Positions 1 through 6,808 of a stretch of 36,047 nt of DNA are shown piece after piece. Every line of letters starts with the position of its first letter. The first letter of the stretch is position 1. The position numbers and the translations under genes are program-made. Origin of the DNA: Bacteroidota bacterium (lineage in GTDB: Bacteria; Bacteroidota; Bacteroidia; Chitinophagales; Saprospiraceae); the NCBI GenBank assembly GCA_029561355.1, contig JAKQJD010000046.1, positions 1-36,047 on the forward strand. Reading direction: 5' to 3'. The notes under the pieces are model-generated. The model was given only the letters and a program-made list of their open reading frames with translations, made no database searches and was not told where the DNA came from.

Positions 1-1466
1 CAATAATCGCCGAAACTACGCACCTGCGTTTTGAGAATACCATTGACCCAAACGCCGCCGCAATTGTCGGGACGGCCGTCGTTGCAGGCGGCAATCACCG
101 CTTTGGAGCGCAGGTCTTCGGGCAGGTTATCGGGTTTTATACCAATTTCTATGTATTTGTGCAGGGGCGTTCGGGTGTCCTGCAAGTGGTGCAGGGGCGA
201 ATACTGGCCCTTTTCGTCGCTTGCGGAGGCGGTATACCGGAATTGCAGTGATTCGTACAACGTGCCGATGGGCATCCGCAAATTGAAGTTTTCCAGCGCG
301 ATCGTATTTTCTTTCTGATAATCGAAAAAGTACTGAAAAGGGATGGCAAGCGGTAGCGGCTCTTCGATTTCGCTTTGCAGCGCCCAGAAATTGATGACGG
401 AGGAGTTGCCGCCTGCATCGGTTACTTTCAGTTTGATTTTTACGGGTTTGTCTTTGGCGAGCGCCACGGCGCCGAGGGTCTCCGTACGCACGTAATTGTT
501 CAGGAAATTGCCCGGCAGCACAAAGCAGCGGTGAAACCAGGCGCCGAAACGTTTACGGGCGGCATAGTCCATATGCGCGTTGTTGTAGCGGGTTTCTTCG
601 TTGTCGAGTTCGCCCATGCGCCATTCATAGGCCAGTTTGTCGTCGGCAAACAGTTCGATCGCATAAACGCCGTTGTCGTTGTTCAGGCCGTTCATGTGGT
701 CGTAGGCTTTCACACCAAATCCGATCCGGCCGGCGGCAAAACGAACCGTATCGCCTTCCAGGCCCACCTGCCCTTTTTTGTCGCGTTGCAGGGGCAATGG
801 TTTGCTGGTAATCACTTCGCGGTTATCGGTCAGGAAATACACTTTCATGTCGCGAATTTCCGGCGCAACATTATCGGCAATAGGCAGGTTGAACAACTGC
901 GGATTCAGCATTTTGTCGGTGGCGGAGTTCCGGATCTCGAAATGCAGGTGTGGTCCGGAGGAACCGCCGGTATTGCCGAGTTTGGCTATTTCCTGGCCTT
1001 TTTTTACCGTAAACTGGCCCTCTGCGGGTTTCAGGTCTACCTCAAAAGACTCTTTTCCGTATTGATTTTCCCGGACGTATTTTTCGATTTCCGGTGAAAA
1101 GCGGTCGAGGTGGGCGTATAGGGTGGTATAGCCGTTGGGGTGCTTCACGTAGAGCACGTTGCCATAGCCGCTGGCCTGCACTTTGACACGATCGACAAAA
1201 CCGTCGGCTGCGGCCAGGATGGGCTGCCCTACCCTGCCGGTAGCACTTTTGATATCGATACCGGAATGGAAATGGTCTGGGCGTAATTCGCCGAAGGTGC
1301 CCGACAGCCGGATGGAACTGCTAACCGGGCTTTGAAAATAATCTTTCGGATAACTGGCTATCACTACTTCCGGCGGCGGCAGTGGCGCCGGGTCTGGCTC
1401 GTCGAATGATAGAAACGCGCACAAAACCGCGCTGCCCGCCAGAAGGCTTCCCCACTTTTTTTGCAT
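1..1466 (-). CDS. M23-family zinc metallopeptidase, secreted (C-terminus cut by window edge)
   Basis: A peptidoglycan-type endopeptidase of the lysostaphin/LytM (M23) fold that probably acts in the periplasm. The translated frame starts at ATG 1466 with a Sec-type signal peptide (about residues 1-21). The metal-binding signature is complete: H67-x3-D71 (DHFHSGID) and H173-L-H175 (GPHLHFE). Between the two lies the Bacteroidota-style insertion after YAHLDRF (about residues 117-158). About 300 residues follow the peptidase domain and look like beta-rich accessory domains. The frame stays open to base 1, so at least 488 codons are present and the stop is outside the window. An ATG at 1473 is out of frame. 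With both HxxxD and HxH intact it should be an active hydrolase rather than a degenerate LytM activator. The substrate bond cannot be told from the sequence. Confidence 0.9.
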   Translation of the reverse strand, partial: MQKKWGSLLAGSAVLCAFLSFDEPDPAPLPPPEVVIASYPKDYFQSPVSSSIRLSGTFGELRPDHFHSGIDIKSATGRVGQPILAAADGFVDRVKVQASGYGNVLYVKHPNGYTTLYAHLDRFSPEIEKYVRENQYGKESFEVDLKPAEGQFTVKKGQEIAKLGNTGGSSGPHLHFEIRNSATDKMLNPQLFNLPIADNVAPEIRDMKVYFLTDNREVITSKPLPLQRDKKGQVGLEGDTVRFAAGRIGFGVKAYDHMNGLNNDNGVYAIELFADDKLAYEWRMGELDNEETRYNNAHMDYAARKRFGAWFHRCFVLPGNFLNNYVRTETLGAVALAKDKPVKIKLKVTDAGGNSSVINFWALQSEIEEPLPLAIPFQYFFDYQKENTIALENFNLRMPIGTLYESLQFRYTASASDEKGQYSPLHHLQDTRTPLHKYIEIGIKPDNLPEDLRSKAVIAACNDGRPDNCGGVWVNGILKTQVRSFGDY

Positions 1467-1589
1467 AATTCATGAGCGTTTAGTGAGCCAAAATACACAT
1501 AAAATGACGAAACGCAATTGTTAAAAATGCGAAACGAATCTCCAACACTTATTTAAGATATTGAAAACCAATATTTTAACTGGCAAAAA
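1467..1589. other. Intergenic region between the M23 peptidase and aat
   Basis: Short AT-rich spacer that must hold the promoter of the leftward M23 gene. A small hairpin, ATATTG-AAAAC-CAATAT (1558-1574), lies just downstream of the aat stop but has no clear T-run, so it is at best a weak terminator. On the minus strand a GTATTTTGG stretch (about 1487-1496) loosely resembles the Bacteroidota -7 element TAnnTTTG, but the match is imperfect. Confidence 0.3.
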
Positions 1590-2324
1590 TTAATGTGTGC
1601 CGGCAAGCGGGTGTATTTCCAGCGTCGTATCGGAAGCGTAGTGCCAGCGACCTGCAACGGTGCGTTCGTATGCGTTTTTGAGCAGGTATTCGTAGAACAA
1701 TTCCCGTGAAATACCCCGTGCGCCGAGGCTTTCTAAGTGGGCTGTCTGTTGCTGGCAATCGATCAGCCAGTAGCCTGCTTTTTCCAGTGCTTTCACCAAC
1801 GTAATAAAACCTGCCTTGGAAGCATTGGTGACGCGCGCAAACATACTTTCGCCGAAAAACATCTTGCCCAGCGAAATACCGTACAAACCGCCGACCAGTT
1901 CTTCATCCTGCCACACTTCCACGGAATGTGCCAGGCCTTCGCGGTGCAGATTGGTATAGGCATCGCAAAATGCTGTGGTGATCCAGGTACCCGACTGACC
2001 ACCGTAGCGAGGCGTTTCGGCGCAGCCTTGCATCACCTGTTCAAAAGCGGTATCGAAGGTGTAACGAAATTTATGCTGGTTGAAAACGGAACGCATACTT
2101 TTATGAATACACAGGTCGGCCGGCTTCAGCACCCAGCGTGGATCGGGAGTGTACCAGTAGAAATAACCGTCTTCCTCAAACCAGGGAAACAAGCCGTTGG
2201 CATATGCGCCGATCAGTCGCTGCTCGTGCAGGTCGCGACTCACGGCTATCAGGCCGTTCGATTCCGCCTCGGCCGGATGCGGAAACAACTGGTAATTGTC
2301 GTCGGGTAACCTGTAGACGGGCAT
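1590..2324 (-). CDS. aat: Leucyl/phenylalanyl-tRNA--protein transferase
   Basis: Transfers Leu or Phe from aminoacyl-tRNA to N-terminal Arg/Lys of proteins, creating bacterial N-degrons in the cytosol. The 244-residue length is normal for the family. Family hallmarks are visible: FPHPAEAESNGLIAVSRDL (14-32), the RLIGAYANGLFPWF block (36-49), YTPDPRWVL (58-66), GGLYGISLGKMFFGESMF with E159, and the catalytic-type D189-C-Q191 stretch in LIDCQQQTAHLESLG. The gene lies downstream of clpS, whose product recognises the Leu/Phe N-termini that Aat makes. The two are separated by a 46-bp-arm palindrome at 2355-2467, which may limit read-through. There is no truncation or missing key residue. Confidence 0.96.
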   Translation of the reverse strand: MPVYRLPDDNYQLFPHPAEAESNGLIAVSRDLHEQRLIGAYANGLFPWFEEDGYFYWYTPDPRWVLKPADLCIHKSMRSVFNQHKFRYTFDTAFEQVMQGCAETPRYGGQSGTWITTAFCDAYTNLHREGLAHSVEVWQDEELVGGLYGISLGKMFFGESMFARVTNASKAGFITLVKALEKAGYWLIDCQQQTAHLESLGARGISRELFYEYLLKNAYERTVAGRWHYASDTTLEIHPLAGTH

Positions 2325-2330
2325 TTTTGT

Positions 2331-2476
2331 TGTTATTGGTTTAAGTGTTATTACTTAAATGTTATTGATTATTAGTTATTGGTTATTAGTGTGGTAACGC
2401 CTGGTCTTCTACAATAATCAAGCGTTACCACACTAATAACCAATAACTAATAACCAATAACATTTAAACCAATAAG
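2331..2476. repeat. Heptad-repeat palindrome between clpS and aat
   Basis: Arms 2355-2400 and 2422-2467 are inverted copies, 46 nt each with one mismatch, around a 21-nt loop. The outer part of each arm is a 7-bp tandem array (GTTATTG / GTTATTA words); the inner part is a core, GTGTGGTAACGC. Beyond the arms the pairing resumes (TTATTGGTTTAA on both sides) with an extra 14 nt on the left. It sits between two leftward genes and would form a very stable stem in RNA, but lacks the T-run of a canonical terminator. Confidence 0.9.
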
Positions 2477-2478
2477 GA

Positions 2479-2808
2479 TCAAGGCTCCTCCTCTCCCCCT
2501 TCCACTTCCGCCGAAAGTCCGCGGTCGAGCAGTGCGGAACAAAGCGGGAGCAACTCGGAACGCGTACCGGTTTTAACCGTCGCCTTGCCTTTATAATGAA
2601 TCATAATGGCGAGTTGTTCCGACTGTTCGGAGGTGTGTTTCAAGACCGTCATGAAACACTCTATAACCCACTCGAAGGAATTGTGATCGTCGTTGTAGAC
2701 AATCAGATACGCCGGCGCTCCGGTGTCGACGGCATCTTCGACCAGAACGTCTTCCTCCTCCTCCCAGAGCGGTTTTTCAAAATTGGAAATGCGATACACA
2801 GACTCCAT
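2479..2808 (-). CDS. clpS: ClpS, N-recognin adaptor of the Clp protease
   Basis: Adaptor that binds N-terminal Leu/Phe/Trp/Tyr and hands substrates to the ClpA/ClpC unfoldase of the Clp protease. The core is clear in a 109-residue protein: LIVYNDDHNSFEWVIECF (36-53) carries the N39-D40-D41 segment that contacts the substrate alpha-amino group, and IMIHYKGKA (69-77) carries the conserved H71. The acidic N-terminal tail (EEEEDVLVED) fits the flexible extension of the family. It starts 17 bp after the peroxiredoxin stop, so the two are probably co-transcribed. aat lies immediately downstream beyond a palindrome, making an N-degron gene pair. Confidence 0.95.
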   Translation of the reverse strand: MESVYRISNFEKPLWEEEEDVLVEDAVDTGAPAYLIVYNDDHNSFEWVIECFMTVLKHTSEQSEQLAIMIHYKGKATVKTGTRSELLPLCSALLDRGLSAEVEGGEEEP

Positions 2809-2825
2809 AACACTGGGAAAAAGAA

Positions 2826-3293
2826 TTAGTTGATCGATTGAAGCGCTTGTTTGACGGCAGCGAAATCGGGGATATCGCCTGCATTTTCGAGCACTTCGGC
2901 GTACTGAACAATACCTTTTGCGTCGATTACGAATGCAGAACGCTTGGATACGCCTTTCAGGCCCATGCCGAACTCCTTGTACAAAGAGTCGTATTTTTTG
3001 CTCACGGTTTTGTTGAAATCCGACAACAACGGGAAGTTAAAACCCTGTTCCTCTTTCCATTTGGCGAGGGTAAAAGGGCTGTCTACCGAGACGGCCAGGA
3101 TCTGGGCGTCCAGTTTTTCGTAGTCGGCAATGCTGTCGCGCATCTGGCACAGCTCTTTGGTACAAACTCCGGTGAATGCGAATGGAAAAAACAGGAGCAC
3201 AACATTTTTACCGCGTTGTTCGGAAAGTTTTACGAGCGATTTGTCGCTGGATCGCAGCGCAAAATCTGGGGCTTTATCGCCGGGCTGGAGCAT
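2826..3293 (-). CDS. Peroxiredoxin (AhpC/TSA family, AhpE/PrxQ-like)
   Basis: Thiol peroxidase reducing H2O2 or organic hydroperoxides. Reading from the internal ATG at 3293 gives 155 residues: MLQPGDKAPDF start, FPFAFTGVCTKELCQMRD with the peroxidatic Cys (C44) and a second Cys five residues later (C49), then LAVSVDSPF and the GVSKRSAFVID block with the conserved Arg. The C-x4-C spacing is the PrxQ/BCP resolving-cysteine arrangement, while the FAFTGVC context looks more like AhpE. The frame is open to an ATG at 3359 (177 residues), but the extra 22 residues (MPQNSLISPLQ...) have no family counterpart, so I prefer 3293. It is followed 17 bp later by clpS. Cytosolic; no signal peptide in the preferred form. 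Confidence 0.93.
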   Translation of the reverse strand: MLQPGDKAPDFALRSSDKSLVKLSEQRGKNVVLLFFPFAFTGVCTKELCQMRDSIADYEKLDAQILAVSVDSPFTLAKWKEEQGFNFPLLSDFNKTVSKKYDSLYKEFGMGLKGVSKRSAFVIDAKGIVQYAEVLENAGDIPDFAAVKQALQSIN

Positions 3294-3371
3294 ATTTACA
3301 GGAAACGGTGGTGAACGTACTGATTTTTGAAGGGGCGAAATTAGGGAATTTTGCGGCAAGCCCGCAAAATT

Positions 3372-3509
3372 GTTATAGGTTATTGGTTATTAGTTATCAG
3401 GGTGGTAAGGGACCATCTGTACAAAAGCCTGGCCGCTCAAACGAGTAGCCAGGCTTTTGTACAGATGGTCCCTTACCACCCTGATAACTAATAACCAATA
3501 ACCTGTAAC
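3372..3509. repeat. Near-perfect long palindrome (62-nt arms) with heptad-repeat flanks
   Basis: Arms 3372-3433 and 3448-3509 match as inverted repeats over 62 nt with a single mismatch (T3376 versus the complement of 3505), around a 14-nt loop. The outer arm is a heptad array (GTTATTG, GTTATTA, GTTATCA); the inner arm is a non-repetitive core (GGTGGTAAGGGACC then CATCTGTACAAAAGCCTGGC). It lies 4 bp past the stop of the leftward lipoprotein gene and upstream of the peroxiredoxin. A cruciform or hairpin of this size could block polymerase, but it has no T-run. Confidence 0.95.
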
Positions 3510-3513
3510 GACC

Positions 3514-4641
3514 TCAAGGATACGCTACCGCAATCACGCCCGTTCCCACAATAATCCGGCTTAACAAAGGTTCGAGCACATTGTACAGGCGGCAGGAGTA
3601 GGAAACTTCCATTTTCCGGGTTTTCTGGCCGTTTTCGTTCGGATCATAGGGTTCCGATGATAAAATATGGAAAAACGCATCGGGCGTTTGAGTACCCCTG
3701 CGCGACTCCCATGTGCCGCCGCTCTCATCTATCCAGCGGATATTGATGCGGTTCAGGTAAAGGGTATCGGGGTTGGAAACGATGTGCTCGACGGTATAGC
3801 CGAAATCAGCCGTTTTATTGATCGTCGGATCGATCGTGAAAATGCCGGCATAGGCGGTATCTCCTGCCGGGCTTTCCACATGAACTGCATAAATTTCCTG
3901 GGTCTCACTAACTGCGATTTGTTGCGTATTGGCTCCATTGCTCCATTGGAAAGATGACACCGGCGATCCCTGTGTATCGGCAGTTAACAAATATTGTGTA
4001 CCGCCTCCTATAGAGTCGACCTGGATATCGATATTGACCTTTGGAAAGACATTGGAGATAGTATCGGAATTTACGGTATGTGCCACGACGCTTTTCAATG
4101 CGCCATTCCGGAACGCCCATAACCTCACCTGATGCACGGTATCCTGGACGAATTCCCTGATCAGTGTTTTGGTAGTTACAGGCGTATCGTTATCTATTCT
4201 CCATTGCAGGAGGGAATAGTCAGCCGAATCCGGCGCGTAAAATTTGTATCTGAAAACTTCATTTGCGGTGACGGGCTGATCAAAATAATAGGTTTTGTTC
4301 CCGGCGCTCAGCAATGTGTCGATAAAAACTTCCGACCCCGTTCGGTCATTCCGAAACTCAAAGGTAAGGCTCCCGGGGCAATCGCCTGCCGGGCAATCTG
4401 CCTGGGCAAACGTGCCGCCGAGCACCAGAACATTGGCATCATCCTTTTCGAAGCGCGTGAACAAATAGATATCCTCTACTCCGGCCTCCAGGGATTGTAT
4501 TTCACCGTCTACTGTAAATTGAGTGGTAAATACGGGGTCCGCAGGCATATCGGGCGGAAAATCCCGGTTGCTGCAAGCCGACCAGAAAAGTAACCCTGCC
4601 AACAGCCAGTTATATTTTTTCAACATGATTTTGTTTTGCAT
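3514..4641 (-). CDS. Lipoprotein, function unknown (third gene of ECF sigma operon)
   Basis: 375-residue secreted protein with a signal peptide and a lipobox-like end at FWSAC (Cys23), so it is probably a lipoprotein; Trp at the -3 position is unusual. The body is beta-rich with an Ig/PKD-like stretch (SSFQWSNGANTQQIAVSE, about residues 233-250) of the kind found in Bacteroidota surface proteins. There is no T9SS tail. An alternative start is M6 (4626), which keeps the lipobox. The ATG follows the stop of the upstream beta-barrel gene by 15 bp, which supports an operon with the sigma factor. I do not recognise a named family; a role as surface partner of the barrel protein is inference from position only. 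Confidence 0.75.
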   Translation of the reverse strand: MQNKIMLKKYNWLLAGLLFWSACSNRDFPPDMPADPVFTTQFTVDGEIQSLEAGVEDIYLFTRFEKDDANVLVLGGTFAQADCPAGDCPGSLTFEFRNDRTGSEVFIDTLLSAGNKTYYFDQPVTANEVFRYKFYAPDSADYSLLQWRIDNDTPVTTKTLIREFVQDTVHQVRLWAFRNGALKSVVAHTVNSDTISNVFPKVNIDIQVDSIGGGTQYLLTADTQGSPVSSFQWSNGANTQQIAVSETQEIYAVHVESPAGDTAYAGIFTIDPTINKTADFGYTVEHIVSNPDTLYLNRINIRWIDESGGTWESRRGTQTPDAFFHILSSEPYDPNENGQKTRKMEVSYSCRLYNVLEPLLSRIIVGTGVIAVAYP

Positions 4642-4656
4642 ATGTCAGGGTGAGTT

Positions 4657-6102
4657 TCAAAAATGCCAGCGTACCCCGAGGTCCGCAAACCAGAAGTTTT
4701 TCTTCGGCGCAACGTTTTCTGCCGGTTTCAGGATGCTGCCGGGGCGGTAATTGCCCTGGAACGACAGTCCGACGTGTGGCAAAACCCGCCATTCTGCCGA
4801 ACCGAAGAGGCTGATATATGTATTCCGGAAGCCGGCTTTTTGACCTTTTTCTGTGTATCCATCCAACGTTTGAACACCGCCCAGCGTGGTTTCCTTCGTT
4901 TGAACAACGGTGTTTCGGGCGCCCAAAAGTATACCCGGCGCCACACCTGCCGACCATCCGAGGCGGCCCTTTTGCCAGTGCGCCGAAATGGGCAATTCCA
5001 GATTGACAGTATTTTTTACCAGACGCTTCGACTCGGTGCGTTCGACGCCGAAAGAGTAGCGGTATTGAACACTTACATTCTCCGTACTGTCGGTAGCGAC
5101 GGGGGCGACAGCTGTCAGCGGCACGTAGCGGACCTGAACGCCGGCAGCCAGCGACCAGTGCCCGTGCAACGAATAACTTCCCGCAAAACCGCCGGCAAAA
5201 CCGGTTCCTGCCTGCCAGGCCGATGCGGCAGCGCCGGCTTCCCAGGCAAAACGATTGGTATGAACGGGCCTGATTTCAGGTTTGGGCGCAGACGGTATTT
5301 TCCTCGGCGACAGGTTTTTCAGATAATGAGCGGGCGGGAACGGCAGTTCCAGCGCCTCCAAAAGGCGAATGAGGATTGGAGGAGCAGTGGCATCGCCGGC
5401 AATAAGAACTGTGCTGGACGGCGGAACCGCATCCGCTTCTACAGATGCATTCGGTCGCGTTTCCCGGTTGTTTTCCGGCTGAACAGTGAAACCGGGCACA
5501 GGTGCAGGAACCCCGGTTTCGGCGTTCGCTCCGACATTCATGTCATTTTCCGGACGGCTACCTTGTACATTTTTACGCGTTTTAAGAGCCTTATCAGGAA
5601 GCGCATTTCGGTTGTGGGGCAGTTTGGAAGCAGGCGTTTTGTGATGCAGCATGCGTTGGTTTTCCGGTTCGTTATCCTGTTTCAGCGCGGGTTTTTCAGT
5701 CGGATTTTCTGTGCTAATATATTGATTGTCAATATTTTTTCTAATCGTAGTTTCAGAAATACTGCTTGACGCATCATCTGAAGTGCCCGTTGATTCAGTA
5801 GTGCCCGGAGTTCCGGTTTCCGGACCCGGCGTGATGCTGCGGGTTTGTTCGGAATTATGAGTATTGATGGATGCAACGCCAGACGGACCATTTGTCTGTC
5901 CGGACCACAGCCAGATGGCGGCGATACCTGCCAGCATACCGCTGAAAAGCCACCAGAACAGCAGCCTGCGGCGCTTCCGGCGCCGTTCGTCGGCCTCGAT
6001 CAAAGCCTGCGCCTGCTCCCAGTATTCCTCACGGAAAGGGAAGCGCTCGGAAGGGTCGTCGCTGTCAAATTTGCGTTGCATGAAATCATCTATATTTTCC
6101 AT
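4657..6102 (-). CDS. Membrane-anchored protein with C-terminal outer-membrane beta-barrel-like domain
   Basis: 481 residues in three parts. First, an acidic cytosolic-looking N-terminus (1-45) ends in a basic cluster RRKRRR. Second, one transmembrane helix follows (about 47-67). Third, a long Ser/Thr/Pro/Asn-rich stretch (about 68-270) leads into a beta-strand-rich domain (about 275-481) with alternating aromatic/Gly patterns (WSLAAGVQVRYVPL, VGLSFQGNYRPGS) and a terminal aromatic ending (ADLGVRWHF), like porin-family barrels. The start is 3 bp after the stop of the ECF sigma factor, the place where an anti-sigma factor is usually encoded, so the N-terminus may bind the sigma factor. One polypeptide with an inner-membrane helix and an outer-membrane-type barrel is odd; the long linker could span the periplasm. 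Function is inferred from layout only. Confidence 0.8.
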   Translation of the reverse strand: MENIDDFMQRKFDSDDPSERFPFREEYWEQAQALIEADERRRKRRRLLFWWLFSGMLAGIAAIWLWSGQTNGPSGVASINTHNSEQTRSITPGPETGTPGTTESTGTSDDASSSISETTIRKNIDNQYISTENPTEKPALKQDNEPENQRMLHHKTPASKLPHNRNALPDKALKTRKNVQGSRPENDMNVGANAETGVPAPVPGFTVQPENNRETRPNASVEADAVPPSSTVLIAGDATAPPILIRLLEALELPFPPAHYLKNLSPRKIPSAPKPEIRPVHTNRFAWEAGAAASAWQAGTGFAGGFAGSYSLHGHWSLAAGVQVRYVPLTAVAPVATDSTENVSVQYRYSFGVERTESKRLVKNTVNLELPISAHWQKGRLGWSAGVAPGILLGARNTVVQTKETTLGGVQTLDGYTEKGQKAGFRNTYISLFGSAEWRVLPHVGLSFQGNYRPGSILKPAENVAPKKNFWFADLGVRWHF

Positions 6103-6105
6103 AGC

Positions 6106-6666
6106 TCAAATTGCCGGGTTCAGTTCAGTTTTGATCCAGTGCTGGAGTTGGGTGCGGGCATGGTTCACATGCCATTTGGAGGTTCCTTCGCTTATTTCGA
6201 GCATTTCACCGATTTCGCGGTGTGTAAATCCGTCGACTGCGAACAGGTTGAATACCTGCTGGGTAACGCGGGGCAGGCGGCGCAACATGTTTTCCAGGTG
6301 CTGCAAATCCAGTCGTTGCTCCGCTTCATTCCAGGAAATCGGTTCATTCGGATGTTCCTTTTCGATGGTGTCGGTAAAAACGGTGAGTTCGCGCCATTTC
6401 TTTTCCCGGCGGAACTCATCGATCACCGTATTGATCATAATGCGCCGGATCCAGGCTTCAAACGGCACTTCTTCGCGGCGATAACGATCAAGATTTTGTA
6501 AAATTTTCAAATACCCGTTGTTCACTGCCGCTGCCGCTTCCTGCTCGTCTCGTTTGTACCGCGCGCACACAGCCATCAGCACCGGGAAACAGACCCTATA
6601 CAAGGCATACTGCGCCTTGCGGTCGCCCTTGTGCGCGGCTTGCAACATGTGTGGGTCAAGATTCAT
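6106..6666 (-). CDS. ECF-type RNA polymerase sigma factor
   Basis: Alternative sigma factor of the sigma-70 ECF group, 186 residues from ATG 6666 (MNLDPHMLQAAHKGD...). Region 2 is visible as AQYALYRVCFPVLMAVCARY...VNNGYLKILQNLDRYR...PFEAWIRRIMINTVIDEFRRE, and region 4 as LPRVTQQVFNLFAVDGFTHREIGEMLEISEGTSKWHVNHAR, a helix-turn-helix with the typical EGTSK motif. The frame extends to an ATG at 6708, but the added residues (MPFKITPYRSRSHC) have no family counterpart. It heads a tight three-gene operon with a membrane protein 3 bp downstream and a lipoprotein after that. In Bacteroidota this layout usually means a membrane protein that gates the sigma factor; targets are unknown. Confidence 0.93.
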   Translation of the reverse strand: MNLDPHMLQAAHKGDRKAQYALYRVCFPVLMAVCARYKRDEQEAAAAVNNGYLKILQNLDRYRREEVPFEAWIRRIMINTVIDEFRREKKWRELTVFTDTIEKEHPNEPISWNEAEQRLDLQHLENMLRRLPRVTQQVFNLFAVDGFTHREIGEMLEISEGTSKWHVNHARTQLQHWIKTELNPAI

Positions 6667-6713
6667 GCAGTGGGATCGGGAACGGTAAGGAGTGATTTTG
6701 AAAGGCAAATATA

Positions 6714-6804
6714 GAAGGTGTTTGGTTTTTCGTGTTTGGTGTTTGGAAAAGACTGATAATCAATCACTTCCCGAACACCAAACACGAAAATACCAAACAC
6801 CTTC
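6714..6804. repeat. Heptad-repeat palindrome (GTGTTTG words)
   Basis: Left arm 6714-6746 and right arm 6771-6804 are inverted copies differing by one inserted base and one or two substitutions, around a 24-nt loop. The arm is built of 7-bp words (GGTGTTT, GGTTTTT, CGTGTTT, GGTGTTT). It begins four bases past the stop of the leftward T9SS protein at 6809 and lies upstream of the sigma factor, so it may act as a transcript end for the former. Confidence 0.9.
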
Positions 6805-6808
6805 AGGT

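Noticed and set aside
375..1097. 240-residue open frame on the plus strand
   Set aside because: Lies wholly antisense to the M23 peptidase, whose catalytic motifs are clear; no recognisable domain.
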